Origin: Paralithodes platypus
Taxonomy: Eukaryota > Arthropoda > Malacostraca > Decapoda > Lithodidae
NCBI GenBank assembly: GCA_032716605.1
Contig: CM064517.1
Span: 21,795,276-21,859,275, forward strand
Length of the DNA: 64,000 bases
Direction of reading: 5' to 3'
A program made the translations under genes and the position numbers. Each line of letters starts with the position of its first letter. Within the stretch, counting starts at the first letter, position 1. The notes beneath the pieces were generated by a model that worked only from the letters and a program-made list of their open reading frames with translations, had not been told where the DNA came from and searched no databases. This document shows positions 19,925-31,291 of this stretch, one piece after another.

Positions 19925-21350
19925 ACCCCCTTCAAGCTGTAAAACGCCCACAATACCCCCTTCAAGCTAAGTCACGGCTCCCTAGGCCTTCTTCAAAAAC
20001 GCCCCACAGACCCCCTTTCAGCTATTAAACACCCTAGACCCCCTTCCAGCTATTAAACACCATAGACCCCCTTCAAGCTATTAAACACCATAGACCCCCT
20101 TCAAGCTATTAAACACCCTAGACCCCCTTCAAGCTATTAAACACCCTAGACCCCCTTCAAGCTATTAAACACCCTAGACCCCCTTCCAGCTATTAAACAC
20201 CCTAGACCCCCTTCAAGCTATTAAACACCCTAGACCCCCTTCAAGCTATTAAACACCCTAGACCCCCTTCAAGCTATTAAACACCCTAGACCCCCTTCAA
20301 GCTATTAAACACCCTAGACCCCCTTCAAGCTATTAAACACCCCCAGACCCCCTTCAAGCTAAATCACCGCCCCCAGACCCCCTTCAAGTTAATAAATACC
20401 TCCCATACCCCCTCCAAGCTAAAACATAACCCCCAGACCGCCTTCAAGCTATTAAACACCCTAGACCCCCTTCAAGCTATTAAACACCCCATACCCCCTT
20501 CAAGCTAAATCACCGCCCCCAGACCCCCTTCAAGTTAATAAATACCTCACATACCCCCTCCAAGCTAAAACATAACCCCCAGACCCCCTTCAAGCTATTA
20601 AACACCCCCAGACCCCCTTCAAGCTAAATTACCGCCCCCAGACCCCCTTCAAGTTAATAAATACCTCCCATACCCCCTCCAAGCTAAAAACATAACCCCC
20701 AGACCCCCCTCAAGTTATTTAACACCCCCCCACCCGCTTCAAGCTAAATCATCGCCCCCAGACCCACTTCAAGGTAAAACACGGCTCCCAGACCCCTTTC
20801 AAGCTATCAAACCCACGCCAGACCCCTTTCAAGCTAAATCACTGCTTCACAGACCCACTTCAAGCTAAAATACGGCCCCCAGACCCCCTTCAAGCTATTT
20901 AACGCCCCCAGACCCCCTTCAAGCTATTTAATGCCCCCAGACCCCCTTCAAGCTATTAAACCGATCCCAGACCCCCTTCAAGCTAAACCACACCCCCGTA
21001 CCCCCTTCAACCTATTAAGCACCCCCAGACCCCCTTCATGCTATTGAACCCACCCCAGACCCCCTTCAAGCTAAAACACAGCACCCCCAGACCCCATTTC
21101 AAGCTAAAACACGGTCCCCAGACCCCCTTCAAGCTAAAACACGGCCCCAGACCTCCTTCAAGCTATTTAACACCCCCAGACCCCCTTCAAAGTGTCAAAT
21201 GCCCCCCCAAGACCCCTTTAAACTGTAAAACACACCCAGAGAGACCCCCTTCAAGTTAATAACTACATCCCAGTCCCCCTTCAAGCTTAAAAGACTCCCC
21301 ACAGATCCCCTTCAAGCTAAAACACTGCACCCAGACCTCCTTGCAGCTAA
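19925..21350. repeat. 28-bp minisatellite, about 50 units
   Basis: Core unit CCTAGACCCCCTTCAAGC followed by TATTAAACAC. Units are near-identical at about 20100-20340 and increasingly diverged towards both ends, where AAATCACCGCCCC and AAAACACGG variants appear. C-rich on the plus strand. Confidence 0.95.
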
Positions 21351-21504
21351 ATAATAATAAAACAAAATCAAATTATTTTCCTGTGTACAAATTTATGTGG
21401 CCAAGTGTACAAATAGTAATTGTATCATTTGAATCTCGCGCACGTTTCACTTCATCTGTTTTATGGCGAGGTTGATATCGATGCCAGTACTTCAGTTAAT
21501 AAAT

Positions 21505-24168
21505 TATATGTGTGTATTATAAGCCCTATATGCAGATTACAACAACTATATGTGTGTGTATTATAAGCCCTATATGCAGATTACAACAACTATATGTGTG
21601 TGTATTATAAGCCCTATACGCAGATTACAACAACTATATGTGTGTGTATTATAAGCCCTATACGCAGATTACAACAACTATATGTGTGTGTATTATAAGC
21701 CCTATACGCAGATTACAACAACTATATGTGTGTATTATAAGCCCTATATGCAGATTACAACAACTATATGTGTGTGTATTATAAGCCCTATATGCAGATT
21801 ACAACAACTATATGTGTGTGTATTATAAGCCCTATATGCAGATTACAACAACTATATGTGTGTGTATTATAAGCCCTATATGCAGATTACAACAACTATA
21901 TGTGTGTGTATTATAAGCCCTATATGCAGATTACAACAACTATGTGTGTGTATTATAAGCCCTATATGCAGATTACAACAACTATATGTGTGTATTATAA
22001 GCCCTATATGCAGATTACAACAACTATATGTGTGTATTATAAGCCCTATATGCAGATTACAACAACTATATGTGTGTGTATTATAAGCCCTATATGCAGA
22101 TTACAACAACTATATGTGTGGGTAGTATACGCCCTATATGCAGATTACAACAACTATATGTGTGTGTATTATAAGCCCTATATGCAGATTACAACAACTA
22201 TGTGTGTGTATTATAAGCCCTATATGCAGATTACAACAACTATATGTGTGTGTATTATAAGCCCTATATGCAGATTACAACAACTATATGTGTGTGTATT
22301 ATAAGCCCTATATGCAGATTACAACAACTATATGTGTGTGTATTATAAGCCCTATATGCAGATTACAACAACTATATGTGTGTGTATTATAAGCCCTATA
22401 TGCAGATTACAACAACTATATGTGTGTGTATTATAAGCCCTATATGCAGATTACAACAACTATATGTGTGTGTATTATAAGCCCTATATGCAGATTACAA
22501 CAACTATATGTGTGTGTATTATAAGCCCTATATGCAGATTACAACAACTATATGTGTGTGTATTATAAGCCCTATATGCAGATTACAACAACTATATGTG
22601 TGTGTATTATAAGCCCTATATGCAGATTACAACAACTATATGTGTGTATTATAAGCCCTATATGCAGATTACAACAACTATATGTGTGTGTATTATAAGC
22701 CCTATATGCAGATTACAACAACTATATGTGTGTGTATTATAAGCCCTATATGCAGATTACAACAACTATATGTGTGTGTATTATAAGCCCTATATGCAGA
22801 TTACAACAACTATATGTGTGTGTATTATAAGCCCTATATGCAGATTACAACAACTATATGTGTGTGTATTATAAGCCCTATATGCAGATTACAACAACTA
22901 TATGTGTGTGTATTATAAGCCCTATATGCAGATTACAACAACTATATGTGTGTGTATTATAAGCCCTATATGCAGATTACAACAACTATATGTGTGTGTA
23001 TTATAAGCCCTATATGCAGATTACAACAACTATATGTGTGTGTATTATAAGCCCTATATGCAGATTACAACAACTATATGTGTGTGTATTATAAGCCCTA
23101 TATGCAGATTACAACAACTATATGTGTGTGTATTATAAGCCCTATATGCAGATTACAACAACTATATGTGTGTGTATTATAAGCCCTATATGCAGATTAC
23201 AACAACTATATGTGTGTGTATTATAAGCCCTATATGCAGATTACAACAACTATATGTGTGTGTATTATAAGCCCTATATGCAGATTACAACAACTATATG
23301 TGTGTGTATTATAAGCCCTATATGCAGATTACAACAACTATATGTGTGTGTATTATAAGCCCTATATGCAGATTACAACAACTATATGTGTGTGTATTAT
23401 AAGCCCTATATGCAGATTACAACAACTATATGTGTGTGTATTATAAGCCCTATATGCAGATTACAACAACTATATGTGTGTGTATTATAAGCCCTATATG
23501 CAGATTACAACAACTATATGTGTGTGTATTATAAGCCCTATATGCAGATTACAACAACAACTATATGTGTGTGTATTATAAGCCCTATATGCAGATTACA
23601 ACTATATGTGTGTGTATTATAAGCCCTATATGCAGATTACAACAACTATATGTGTGTGTATTATAAGCCCTATATGCAGATTACAACAACTATATGTGTG
23701 TGTATTATAAGCCCTATATGCAGATTACAACAACTATATGTGTGTGTATTATAAGCCCTATATGCAGATTACAACAACTATATGTGTGTGTATTATAAGC
23801 CCTATATGCAGATTACAACAACTATATGTGTGTGTATTATAAGCCCTATATGCAGATTACAACAACTATATGTGTGTGTATTATAAGCCCTATATGCAGA
23901 TTACAACAACTATATGTGTGTGTATTATAAGCCCTATATGCAGATTACAACAACTATATGTGTGTGTATTATAAGCCCTATATGCAGATTACAACTATAT
24001 GTGTGTGTATTATAAGCCCTATATGCAGATTACAACAACTATATGTGTGTGTATTATAAGCCCTATATGCAGATTACAACTATATGTGTGTGTATTATAA
24101 GCCCTATATGCAGATTACAACAACTATATATGTGTGTATTATAAGCCCTATATGCAGATTACAACAAC
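21505..24168. repeat. 42-bp satellite, about 63 units
   Basis: Unit TATGTGTGTGTATTATAAGC followed by CCTATATGCAGATTACAACAAC. The left edge carries TACGCAG variants (about 21615-21715) and the right half has several 39-bp units. Because 42 is divisible by 3, long frames arise by chance. Between 21350 and 21505 there is unique AT-rich sequence. Confidence 0.95.
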
Positions 24169-24309
24169 TTCCAAATACCTAAGATAAAACAGACTATCTT
24201 CTGGGAACATGCTAAGCCTGAAGATAATACGGAAGTTGATTAATTAACTATCTATAAATCCAAACAGGACTCGTGGATGGTCGGGCAAGCGGCGTTTGAA
24301 TGTGACGTC

Positions 24310-24395
24310 ATTACTCAGTGCTATAAATTTCCTGGCAGCAGACGGACGTATGGTCGTGGGCTCTTCGCGTTTTCACCGCATTTAAGGTGTGTATG
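24310..24395 (+). promoter_or_regulatory. Promoter-like patch (CRE, TATA-like box, possible 5' exon)
   Basis: GTGACGTCATTACTCAGTGC contains a CRE (TGACGTCA, about 24321-24328), followed about 15 bp later by CTATAAATT. About 30 bp beyond lies GC-richer sequence ending in AAGGTGTGTA, which could be a splice donor. The arrangement fits a core promoter with a short first exon on the plus strand. No downstream coding exon is identified with confidence. Confidence 0.3.
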
Positions 24396-24681
24396 GGAAT
24401 ATTTGCGTGTATATATTTAGATAACTAGTGTGTGCTGAAATTCTATTGATGCTAAGGTAGTCATGGATGTAAAATATTGGTTTAATACAAGGAAATTAAA
24501 GACTTCTGTCTGAATGAGCCGGTTCGTGTCTGCCATATCGTCAGCCTATATTCTAACAAATTGTAAATACGGGAATATCGTGGACTTTCAGGATATTTAG
24601 GTCATAACGGAAACAATTTGCCGTGTTTACATTATGTTGTTGAGGTGCGATGACCATAGAGGTTTAGGTTAACTATTAATT

Positions 24682-25380
24682 ATGGCACAAACTAGCGAAT
24701 GGGATGATATCGTTGTCCCCCCCCCCCCCCCCCTCCCTCCGCCTTCCTCCTCCCTCGTCCAAACCTCGCCCTCCCCCGCACTCGTTTCCACCCCCACCCC
24801 GCTTCTATTCTCTCATTTCCTCCCCCTCCTCCCTTCCTTCTCCTCTTCCTCCTTTCTCTTCCCCTCCTCTCTTCTCCCTTCCTCTCTACTTATCCTTCTC
24901 TCTTCTGAATCCCCCCCTTCCTCTCCCTCTCCCTCTCCCTCTTCCCTTCCTCCTCCTCCTCTCTCTTCTGACCCCTCCCCCCTCCTCCTCCTCTCCTGGC
25001 CTCTTCCTGACAACTTGCCCTTCACCCAACTACCCCCCCACACTCCCCCTCCAAGTTGCCTTCGTCTTTCCACATCTCCACTCGTTTCCTATGAATATAT
25101 TTTGTAAGACTAATAATTTTGTTTTGTTGGGTGATTTAGATGCTGTCGTATATAGTGATATAACCTATACCGCCCTCTCCCGCGTTCCCCCTCTGCCCCA
25201 TAGAGTGCTCCAACTTACCCCCCCCCCCCCCCCATATCCCCTACATACACATGCGTTCATTCTCTCTCTCTCTCGCTTATCCCCCCCCCCCCCCCCCCCC
25301 CTATCCTACAACCTCTACATACACCCGCGCACATTCTCTCTCTCTCTCTCTTACTTTAGCCTGTAAGGGGGAGGGAGAGG
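24682..25380. other. Pyrimidine-rich low-complexity DNA
   Basis: CCT/CTT-rich sequence with C runs at about 24718-24733, 25219-25233 and 25280-25300, plus CT microsatellites. A frame starting MAQTSEWDDIVV and another in the next frame stay open only because the sequence is low complexity. Two related ~80-bp stretches (C run, TACATACAC, CT run) lie at about 25215-25285 and 25280-25365. Confidence 0.6.
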
Positions 25381-25542
25381 GATTCTTTATACGCGCGTGT
25401 TCGTAACTATCCTTCGCGTACTGACTGCTTTTTGTTTTGTCATTGTAAGTTTTTAATTAACCTAGGTTATTTAGGAAGCCCTAGTCCCTACTACTGACAT
25501 TTAAGTATGCAGGGGTTAGGTAAGGTTGTTTGGTTAGGTTAA

Positions 25543-25974
25543 CCCTTTCACTACCGAGGATGTTTGTGGCAATATTTCAACTCCAGACGATTTTGCGCAG
25601 TTTAAGAAGGATCTGTGGTAGTAAACATGGGTAAGGGAGATAGTTCGAAGCCTGTTAATCGCTGGAGGACCTTTTTAACCCTCTCCGACATATGACGCGA
25701 TTTGGAGCCTATTAGGGATACTTTAAAGCCTTTGTTACCATCACGGATATTTAGAAACCTTTAGTTTAGTTACTTCAACCTCTACTTCAACCTTCGAGTT
25801 AGCTGTGGGCAGAAAACTAATTTTGGAGAGGTATTTATAAGAGTGAGAGAACTCTATTTTTTATTGTTAATCTTGCAACCTCTGCGTCATATGAGTCTGA
25901 AGGGGTTAAACTGAATAAAATCGTCTGAAACTACCCAAAATAAAATGAAAAAGACATTCGCGGTACAGAAGGGG
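25543..25974. mobile_element. Family-1 palindromic MITE carrying a nested family-3 element
   Basis: TTAA at 25539-25542 and 25975-25978. Ends CCCTTTCACTACCGAGG and GCGGTACAGAAGGGG. Arms include CAGACGATTTTGCGCAGTTT and its inverted counterpart ACTGAATAAAATCGTCTGAA, which is displaced by the nested element. Confidence 0.75.
25679..25905. mobile_element. Family-3 TTAA element nested in the family-1 MITE
   Basis: TTAA at 25675-25678 and 25906-25909. The ends are inverted: CCCTCTCCGACATATGACGC against GCGTCATATGAGTCTGAAGG. The body (ACTTCAACCTCTACTTCAAC, TTTGGAGAGGTATTTATAAG) recurs at 40274-40445. Confidence 0.75.
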
Positions 25975-26129
25975 TTAATGACAATACTGCATTGTCATCG
26001 GAAGTGCCGGTGTCATGTGACACACGTCCGCCGCCAGTTAGGGAGGCTGCACTCGCGTCAGACGTGTCACATGCACTTCCAACGACAATATTGTTATTAA
26101 CCTAACCAAACAACCTTACCTAACTTGGG

Positions 26130-26569
26130 AGCTCCCCCCCCCCCCCCCCCGACCCCGGCTGCTCTTAAAAAATGATGTAGATGTCAAAATAATAAAACAT
26201 ACTACGGGAGAATGAAAAACCACCCGAAACCGCCGCGCATCGTAAGACAATGGGTCAACAGAAAACGTACTGTAGGTCCGAAGGTAAATTCGTCGATGGA
26301 CGTCAGGAAATACTGTTTAAAAATAGTAAATCCCGTTAAAAAACTAATATAACTTCAAGACGCACCCCCAAATTTACCGTACTTTAATTAGGATGGGTCA
26401 CTATTTCGATAATGTGTAGGCTAAGTGTTTTTTATACGAGGCGCTGAGTGTTAGTGCTACTGGTACTATTACCATTATTTTATGTTAGTTACCCCGCACC
26501 AGGCCAACACTCCCGTTTTCTATAACCCCCAAACATAATTCAACATGGCCGAGGTATGAGGCAGTTTAA
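26130..26569. other. No gene seen
   Basis: A C run at about 26135-26150, then unique sequence without an open frame, repeat or splice-flanked exon that I can support. Confidence 0.4.
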
Positions 26570-26690
26570 TTAAGGGGGATGGGTCGTTTTACTGGCCCCC
26601 CTTCTCTCTCGTGTTTAGCCCCATTAGTTTTCAGATTTTAAGACGTTTGGGCAATTAGTTTGGCGATTTTAAGACTATTCTATCCTTCCT
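26570..26690 (+). mobile_element. Left-end fragment of a family-2 element
   Basis: TTAAGGGGGATGGGTCG at the left, then CCCCATTAGTTTTCAGATTT and AGTTTGGCGATTTTAAGAC, ending before the core hairpin. Confidence 0.6.
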
Positions 26691-26693
26691 AAG

Positions 26694-26890
26694 CTTCAAA
26701 ATATACTCTCAATATAACTAGAATCAATAAAAAGGCTACCAACTATCTCAATTAACCCTTTTAACTACCACAGATCCTTCCCAACATTCATAAAATCCTC
26801 TCAATATAACTAGAATCAATAAAAAGTAGACGTCTCGCGTACTAATGCTGAAAATGCTGAAAGCGCGTGTTTGTGACTGACTGGGGCCAT
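26694..26890. mobile_element. Degraded family-1 MITE fragment with a local duplication
   Basis: CTCAATATAACTAGAATCAA occurs twice (about 26707 and 26804). TTAACCCTTTTAACTACCAC and CAGATCCTTCCCAACATTCA show MITE descent. No complete ends. Confidence 0.5.
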
Positions 26891-26897
26891 ATATTAA

Positions 26898-27502
26898 CCC
26901 CTTCTGTACCGGCGACATAATTGTAATTCTATTCTGGCAACTATTAGACGATTTTATTAACCCTGTCACGCATTTATGACGCAGAGGTTAATAGAGTTAA
27001 ATTAAGGTTTCTAAAGTCTGTAAGAAGCTTCGAACTATCGCACTTAACCCCTTTGTACTACCACACAATCCTTCTTAAACTGCACACAATCGTCTAAATG
27101 TAGCTTAAACTGCACACAATCGTCTAAATGTAGCTTAAACTGCACACAATCGTCTAAATGTAGCTTAAACTGCACACAATCGTCTAAATGTAGCTTAAAC
27201 TGCACACAATCGTCTAAATGTAGCTTAAACTGCACACAATCGTCTAAATGTAGTTTAAACTGCACACAATCGTCTAAATGTAGCTTAAACTGCACACAAT
27301 CGTCTAAATGTAGCTTAAACTGCACACAATCGTCTAAATGTAGCTTAAACTGCACACAATCGTCTAAATGTAGTTTAAACTGCACACAATCGTCTAAATG
27401 TAGCTTAAACTACACACAATCGTCTAAATGTAGCTTAAACTGCACACAATCGTCTAAATGTTGCTAAAATAAAACTAAAAAGACATCCCGGTAAAGAAAG
27501 GG
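26898..27502. mobile_element. Family-1 MITE expanded by an internal minisatellite
   Basis: TTAA at 26894-26897 with CCCCTTCTGTACCGGCGAC, and TTAA at 27503-27506 after CATCCCGGTAAAGAAAGGG. The left arm (CAACTATTAGACGATTTTAT) is interrupted by a short palindromic insert ending ATGACGCAGAGGTTAA. The right arm holds a 13-unit 30-bp array. Confidence 0.75.
27074..27463. repeat. 30-bp minisatellite, 13 units, inside a MITE
   Basis: Unit CTTAAACTGCACACAATCGT plus CTAAATGTAG. This is the family-1 right-arm sequence (compare AAACTGCACAAAATAGTC at about 52096) repeated head to tail. Units are almost identical (TAGT and TACACA variants), so expansion is recent. The 113-residue minus-strand frame is an artefact. 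Confidence 0.95.
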
Positions 27503-27663
27503 TTAATGAGTACAATAAGTCATGAGGGGGAGGGGGGGGGGGGGGTCAACCTATCTTTGTTTTCATCTTGTTTATATAACACTCAGTACAAGCCCCAACA
27601 CTTTGGGGAACGTTGTTGCGGAAGGCCATGCATCATGCTATACAATGTTCAGAGTTTATAGTA

Positions 27664-27874
27664 CAGTCGCGCTAATAAGTCATGTCCCGGCTGTCATAGC
27701 GTTTGGCTTGCTTTGTGCTGTAATAATGTCTGTCAGATGTTGAATATGGTCGGTAAGTGTAGGAACATGTTGATATCGTTCACTCGATATGACGAAATGA
27801 AGCTTAGATATTCCTGATACCAATTATTGATCATAACATATTTGGTGCCGAGTCATCACTTATTAGCGCGACTG
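27664..27874. mobile_element. 211-bp TA-flanked MITE (best copy)
   Basis: Perfect 17-bp ends CAGTCGCGCTAATAAGT and ACTTATTAGCGCGACTG, TA on both sides (27662-27663 and 27875-27876). A G run (about 27525-27546) and about 100 bp of unique sequence precede it. Confidence 0.85.
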
Positions 27875-27884
27875 TACATAGTCA

Positions 27885-28025
27885 ATCAAAATATATGGAG
27901 AACTAAACAAGAGAGCAACCCCCAATATATGAGCTATGCGTTTTCTATATACAGTTAATCAAAATATATGGAGAACTATACAAGAAAGCAACCCCCAATA
28001 TATGAGCTATACGTTTTTTATATAG
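27885..28025. repeat. Two tandem ~70-bp units
   Basis: Both contain AATCAAAATATATGGAGAAC and CAACCCCCAATATATGAGCT. The period is about 70 bp. Confidence 0.85.
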
Positions 28026-28227
28026 TTACCCTCAACCTCTCCTGTATCCATTTTCTTTAGTCTATGCTCAAAACTCAGTTTTCTGAAAAAGATACGTGGG
28101 CTTAGAGGGGTTGGGGAGAGAGAGAGAGACTCCGTGTGAGGGATAGAACAACCGAATAAGTAAAGAATTACCCAATTTCAGCCACATTTAATGTAAGGGG
28201 AGATTTCCACTTGAGGGGTCTTTCCTG

Positions 28228-28557
28228 AGGGACAACCCATGCCAGTTTAATGAAGGGCTTACTAACAATTGGGTAAGAGTTGTGTTAACGGGCGTACCAC
28301 TACCGACATACAACATAACTCCTCTCTAAAATATTAACCTAACCAAACAACCTAACCTAACCTAGTATTCATGTAGTAATGAGAATACTAGGTTAGATTA
28401 GGCCTTTTAGTTAGGTTAAGTATTTATAGATTATTTATGTTGTATGTCGGTAGTGGTACGCCCGATAATACAACTCTTACCAACAATTACACCCAATAAC
28501 ACTAAATTATGTGGTCAATCATCTAAGTCCTTCATTAAACTGGCATGGGTTGTCCCT
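28228..28557. mobile_element. Fold-back element with three pairs of inverted arms
   Basis: Outer arms 28228-28256 and 28529-28557 are exact complements (AGGGACAACCCATGCCAGTT and on). Inner arms 28290-28318 and 28435-28463 are an exact 29-bp pair (GGGCGTACCACTACCGACAT and on). A central pair, CCTAGTATTC/GAATACTAGG, surrounds a short loop. The central part shares TTAACCTAACCAAACAACCT with the palindrome at 26097. A family-2-like left end (GTAAGGGGAGATTTCC) lies just outside. Confidence 0.75.
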
Positions 28558-28611
28558 CTTATAGGGGATAGGTCCGCTTGGGGGCATTTTGTGTATGGCC
28601 ACCCTCGATAA

Positions 28612-28792
28612 CCCTTTGAGTACCAGCGACGTGTATTATATTGTATTCTAGCTATATTGAGACGATATTATGTAGCAGCTTAGGAAGGATTTGAGATAGA
28701 AGGGTTGGTTGAGATAGTTTGGGGCCATCTGAATAAAATCGTATACTAGTGGCTAGAATATGATATAAAAGACATTCCTGGTACTGTAAGGG
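28612..28792. mobile_element. Family-1 palindromic MITE
   Basis: Starts CCCTTTGAGTACCAGCGACG; right end CCTGGTACTGTAAGGG then TTAA (28793-28796). Arms AGCTTAGGAAGGATT and TGAATAAAATCGTA are partly inverted. Confidence 0.75.
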
Positions 28793-28796
28793 TTAA

Positions 28797-29825
28797 GGGG
28801 AGTAAGGCGTCCGGCAATAGATATATAGAACACTAAATAATTAACAAACTTATACATTTGTGACTGTAAAATAGGAATTTTGGTTTAAGGAATGGAGATA
28901 CATAAAAACTTTAAGATTAATAGGATGGAATTATCCACGATGGGGTTAAATGATGCGGTACATCGAATGGAATAGGTTAGAAAGTTGTAGCGTTAAAATT
29001 GGTGGTGAATTAGGAAGTTATTGGGTGGATAAGGCACCAGGCAGTCAGACTTAACCAGAGGGTGTGGATCACCAAGTCCTTCAATATCTACATTATTGGG
29101 TTATTGCTCGAGTTTCTATTATTTTGAATCATTCATATAAAACGGAATATATAAATGAATGTATAATTGTGTGAAAGAACAGATAATTTCAACTACATTT
29201 ACTTATACTTGACGTTTTATGAATAGAGCAGCACTAATTAATTCATATCTTTCGTAAAACTCAAAAATTTAAAAATCTGAGAAAATTCATTTCTCTAAAT
29301 AATTTGAACTACCGAATGGCAAAGTCTCAGCCTTGTAACTCAAAAACTTCAAAAGTTACTGGACTTTCAAATTTGTGACTGAAAATTTCGATTCTTGGCT
29401 CAGGGGAGGCGAATATGGAGAATCTGACACCAGTCCAGCAAAGAAAAAAGTATAAAGAAAGTCTAAAATGATGCGGTAAATCCATTGGTGTAGGTTAGAA
29501 TGCTGTAGCGTTATTTTGGGCGTGGTGATTTCGGGCGTTTTAGGCGTTTTTGGGCGACTCGGCGGCCAGCCAGCCCCAGGACCAACGCGCGAGCTGGAGT
29601 TTTATATACAACCCAGTTCTGTAGAGATTTTTAAAGGCAACTCGGTTCTTTGTACTGTCAACATATTCCGCACTTTGTAAATATTTTATGGTTTATCACT
29701 TAAATATTTAAATTCATTATTTTTATGATCCGTACTTTACAGTAAGGTATTTTAGATTATTATGTTTAATATCCTGTATTTCTTAGTCGAATATTATAAT
29801 CGATAATTTACCTTTTGAAGATTAT
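28797..29825. other. No gene seen; minor repeat remnants
   Basis: GGCGTCCGGCAATAGATATA near 28810 matches the LINE 3' end at 3478. Two related segments (AATGATGCGGTA.ATC, AGGTTAGAA..TGTAGCGTTA) lie at about 28950 and 29467, with a further echo at 30323. There is no open frame of note. Confidence 0.4.
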
Positions 29826-30016
29826 GACGCATTTTGACAGTTTATTCTTACTATTATTAGTTGATTTTATACAGCTTAGGAAGGATCTATGGGCATTATG
29901 ATGGTAAATACTGCCTCAATTTATCTTCTGACTTCCATAGACCCCTCCTAACCTGAAGAAAATCGTCTGATAGCCAGAATAACTGCCAACACATGGTCAT
30001 AATCCTCAAGGGGTTA
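29826..30016. mobile_element. Family-1 MITE (ATTATGACGC subtype)
   Basis: Ends GATTATGACGCATTTTGACA and GGTCATAATCCTCAAGGGG then TTAA. Arms CAGCTTAGGAAGGATCTATG and CCCTCCTAACCTGAAGAAAA. This subtype differs at its ends from the ACCGGTACTG subtype. Confidence 0.7.
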
Positions 30017-30115
30017 ATCACATGGGAGTTTTTATACTCTGTTTCATTTCATCTGGCGATAAATTGAATCCCTTAGCAGCTAATTTATCGATACTAAATG
30101 GAAAAATATGAAGCC

Positions 30116-30240
30116 ACTATGTATCTGCATCCTATTAAGACCAAGTTTATATAATTAGCACCATGTTTCACTACAAACTACTGTGTCTGCATCCTATTAA
30201 GACCAAGTTTATATAATTAGCACCATATTTCACTACAAAA
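30116..30240. repeat. Two tandem ~63-bp units
   Basis: Both carry CTGCATCCTATTAAGACCAA and TTATATAATTAGCACCAT. Confidence 0.85.
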
Positions 30241-30348
30241 TCTTCAAAGTAACTGAGAAATCTTGATGGGAACTTTGAAATTTACCGTCAGTTGAAGAGA
30301 AACAGGGACTAGATATGAGGAAGTTAGGTTAGAAAGGTGTAGCGTTAA

Positions 30349-30557
30349 CCCTAGCAATACCGATGTTATATTTTTATTATTATTTCAGCTGCATTAAGAC
30401 GATTTTCTTAAGTTTATGAAGGATATATGGTAACTAAAAGGATTAATTGAGATAGTCTGTAGCCTTTTAATTGGTATACGTCCTTTTTAAGCTGAATAAG
30501 ATCATCTAATAGTTGCCAGAATATTATGAAAAAGACGTCACCGGTACTTAATGGGTA
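30349..30557. mobile_element. Family-1 palindromic MITE
   Basis: TTAA at 30345-30348, CCCTAGCAATACCGATG at the left and GACGTCACCGGTACTTAATG at the right. Arms GCATTAAGACGATTTTCTTA and AGCTGAATAAGATCATCTAA. Confidence 0.7.
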
Positions 30558-30631
30558 AACATTATATTCCTATCCCGTACTGTGTAAATATTCCTTAGTC
30601 TCATATTCCTATTTTTTCTGATCTTTTTCAG

Positions 30632-30781
30632 GATTTGATTTGGTGTTTGCGTCCCACCTCCCCCACCGAACTATGGACTCTGCCAGAAGCTACCAACACC
30701 ATCACTGAACTACCAACACACCAGAAGCTACCAACACCATCACTGAACTACCAACACACCACAACCTACCAACTGTCTGGG
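30632..30781 (+). CDS. Exon-like segment, 50 codons, phase 0-0
   Basis: A strong acceptor (CTATTTTTTCTGATCTTTTT then CAG) precedes it, and G|GTAAGT follows at 30782. Exactly 150 bp. Only one frame is open, beginning DLIWCLRPTSPTELWTLPEA and ending YQLSG. It contains a 38-bp direct repeat (AGAAGCTACCAACACCATCA and on, twice). It shares CTRTGGACTCTGCC with the segment at 31292, which begins in the compatible phase. I do not recognise the protein; it could be a real exon of a fast-evolving or lineage-specific gene, or a chance splice-flanked segment. Confidence 0.4.
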
Positions 30782-30825
30782 GTAAGTTACTGATGCCCTT
30801 ACTATACTATTAGCTCCTCCAGGAT

Positions 30826-31022
30826 TATGACGCATTTTGATACTTTATTCTGGCTATCATTAAGCGATTTTATACAGCTTAGGAAGGATCTGTGGTTATT
30901 TAAAGCGTAAAGACTATCTCAATTAACCCTTTTACTTTCATATACCCTTCTAATCTGTACAAAATCGTCTAATAATAGCCAGAATAAACTGTTGAAATGC
31001 GTCATAATCTTGAAAGGGTTAT
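30826..31022. mobile_element. Family-1 MITE (ATTATGACGC subtype)
   Basis: Ends GGATTATGACGCATTTTGAT and GCGTCATAATCTTGAAAGGG. It sits between two exon-like segments. The frame at 30992 starting in its right arm is not convincing. Confidence 0.7.
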
Positions 31023-31291
31023 TATATGATAATATATATAAATTGTGCCTGTTGTTATACTGTTCATATTTAAAAGTAATCAGAAAGTATTTAGCTTCAT
31101 CCTTTCATTATAATTGCTTGATAATTAACATCGTATTTCCTTGCTTAACTCTTGTAACTAAAATACTCAAATTGGAAACATTAAAACTCAGTATTTGCCT
31201 ACTTGTTGTGAACAGTATAAGCAGAATAATATAGTTATATTTATGTATTTATTTAAAGATCCTAAATTAATGTTTTATTTCTTGTTTCCAG

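Larger units (their letters stand above)
25515..26124. mobile_element. Palindromic element split by a nested MITE
   Basis: 25515-25542 and 26097-26124 are exact 28-bp reverse complements (GTTAGGTAAGGTTGTTTGG and on). Further in, GCATTGTCATCGGAAGTGCC at about 25990 pairs with the GCACTTCCAACGACAA block at about 26073, and GTGACAC/GTGTCAC pair near the centre. A family-1 MITE sits at the left TTAA. Confidence 0.75.

Noticed and set aside
21505..24168. Long frames and repeat-spacer look resembling a CRISPR array or a repeat protein
   Set aside because: There are no variable spacers; the whole 42-bp unit repeats. Frames are open only because the period is a multiple of 3, and the setting is eukaryotic.
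24682..25366. Proline/serine-rich proteins of 141 and 220 residues
   Set aside because: Two overlapping frames are open at once through C- and CT-rich low-complexity DNA; no non-repetitive domain.
27044..27385. 113-residue minus-strand repeat protein
   Set aside because: It is the translation of a 30-bp array inside a MITE.
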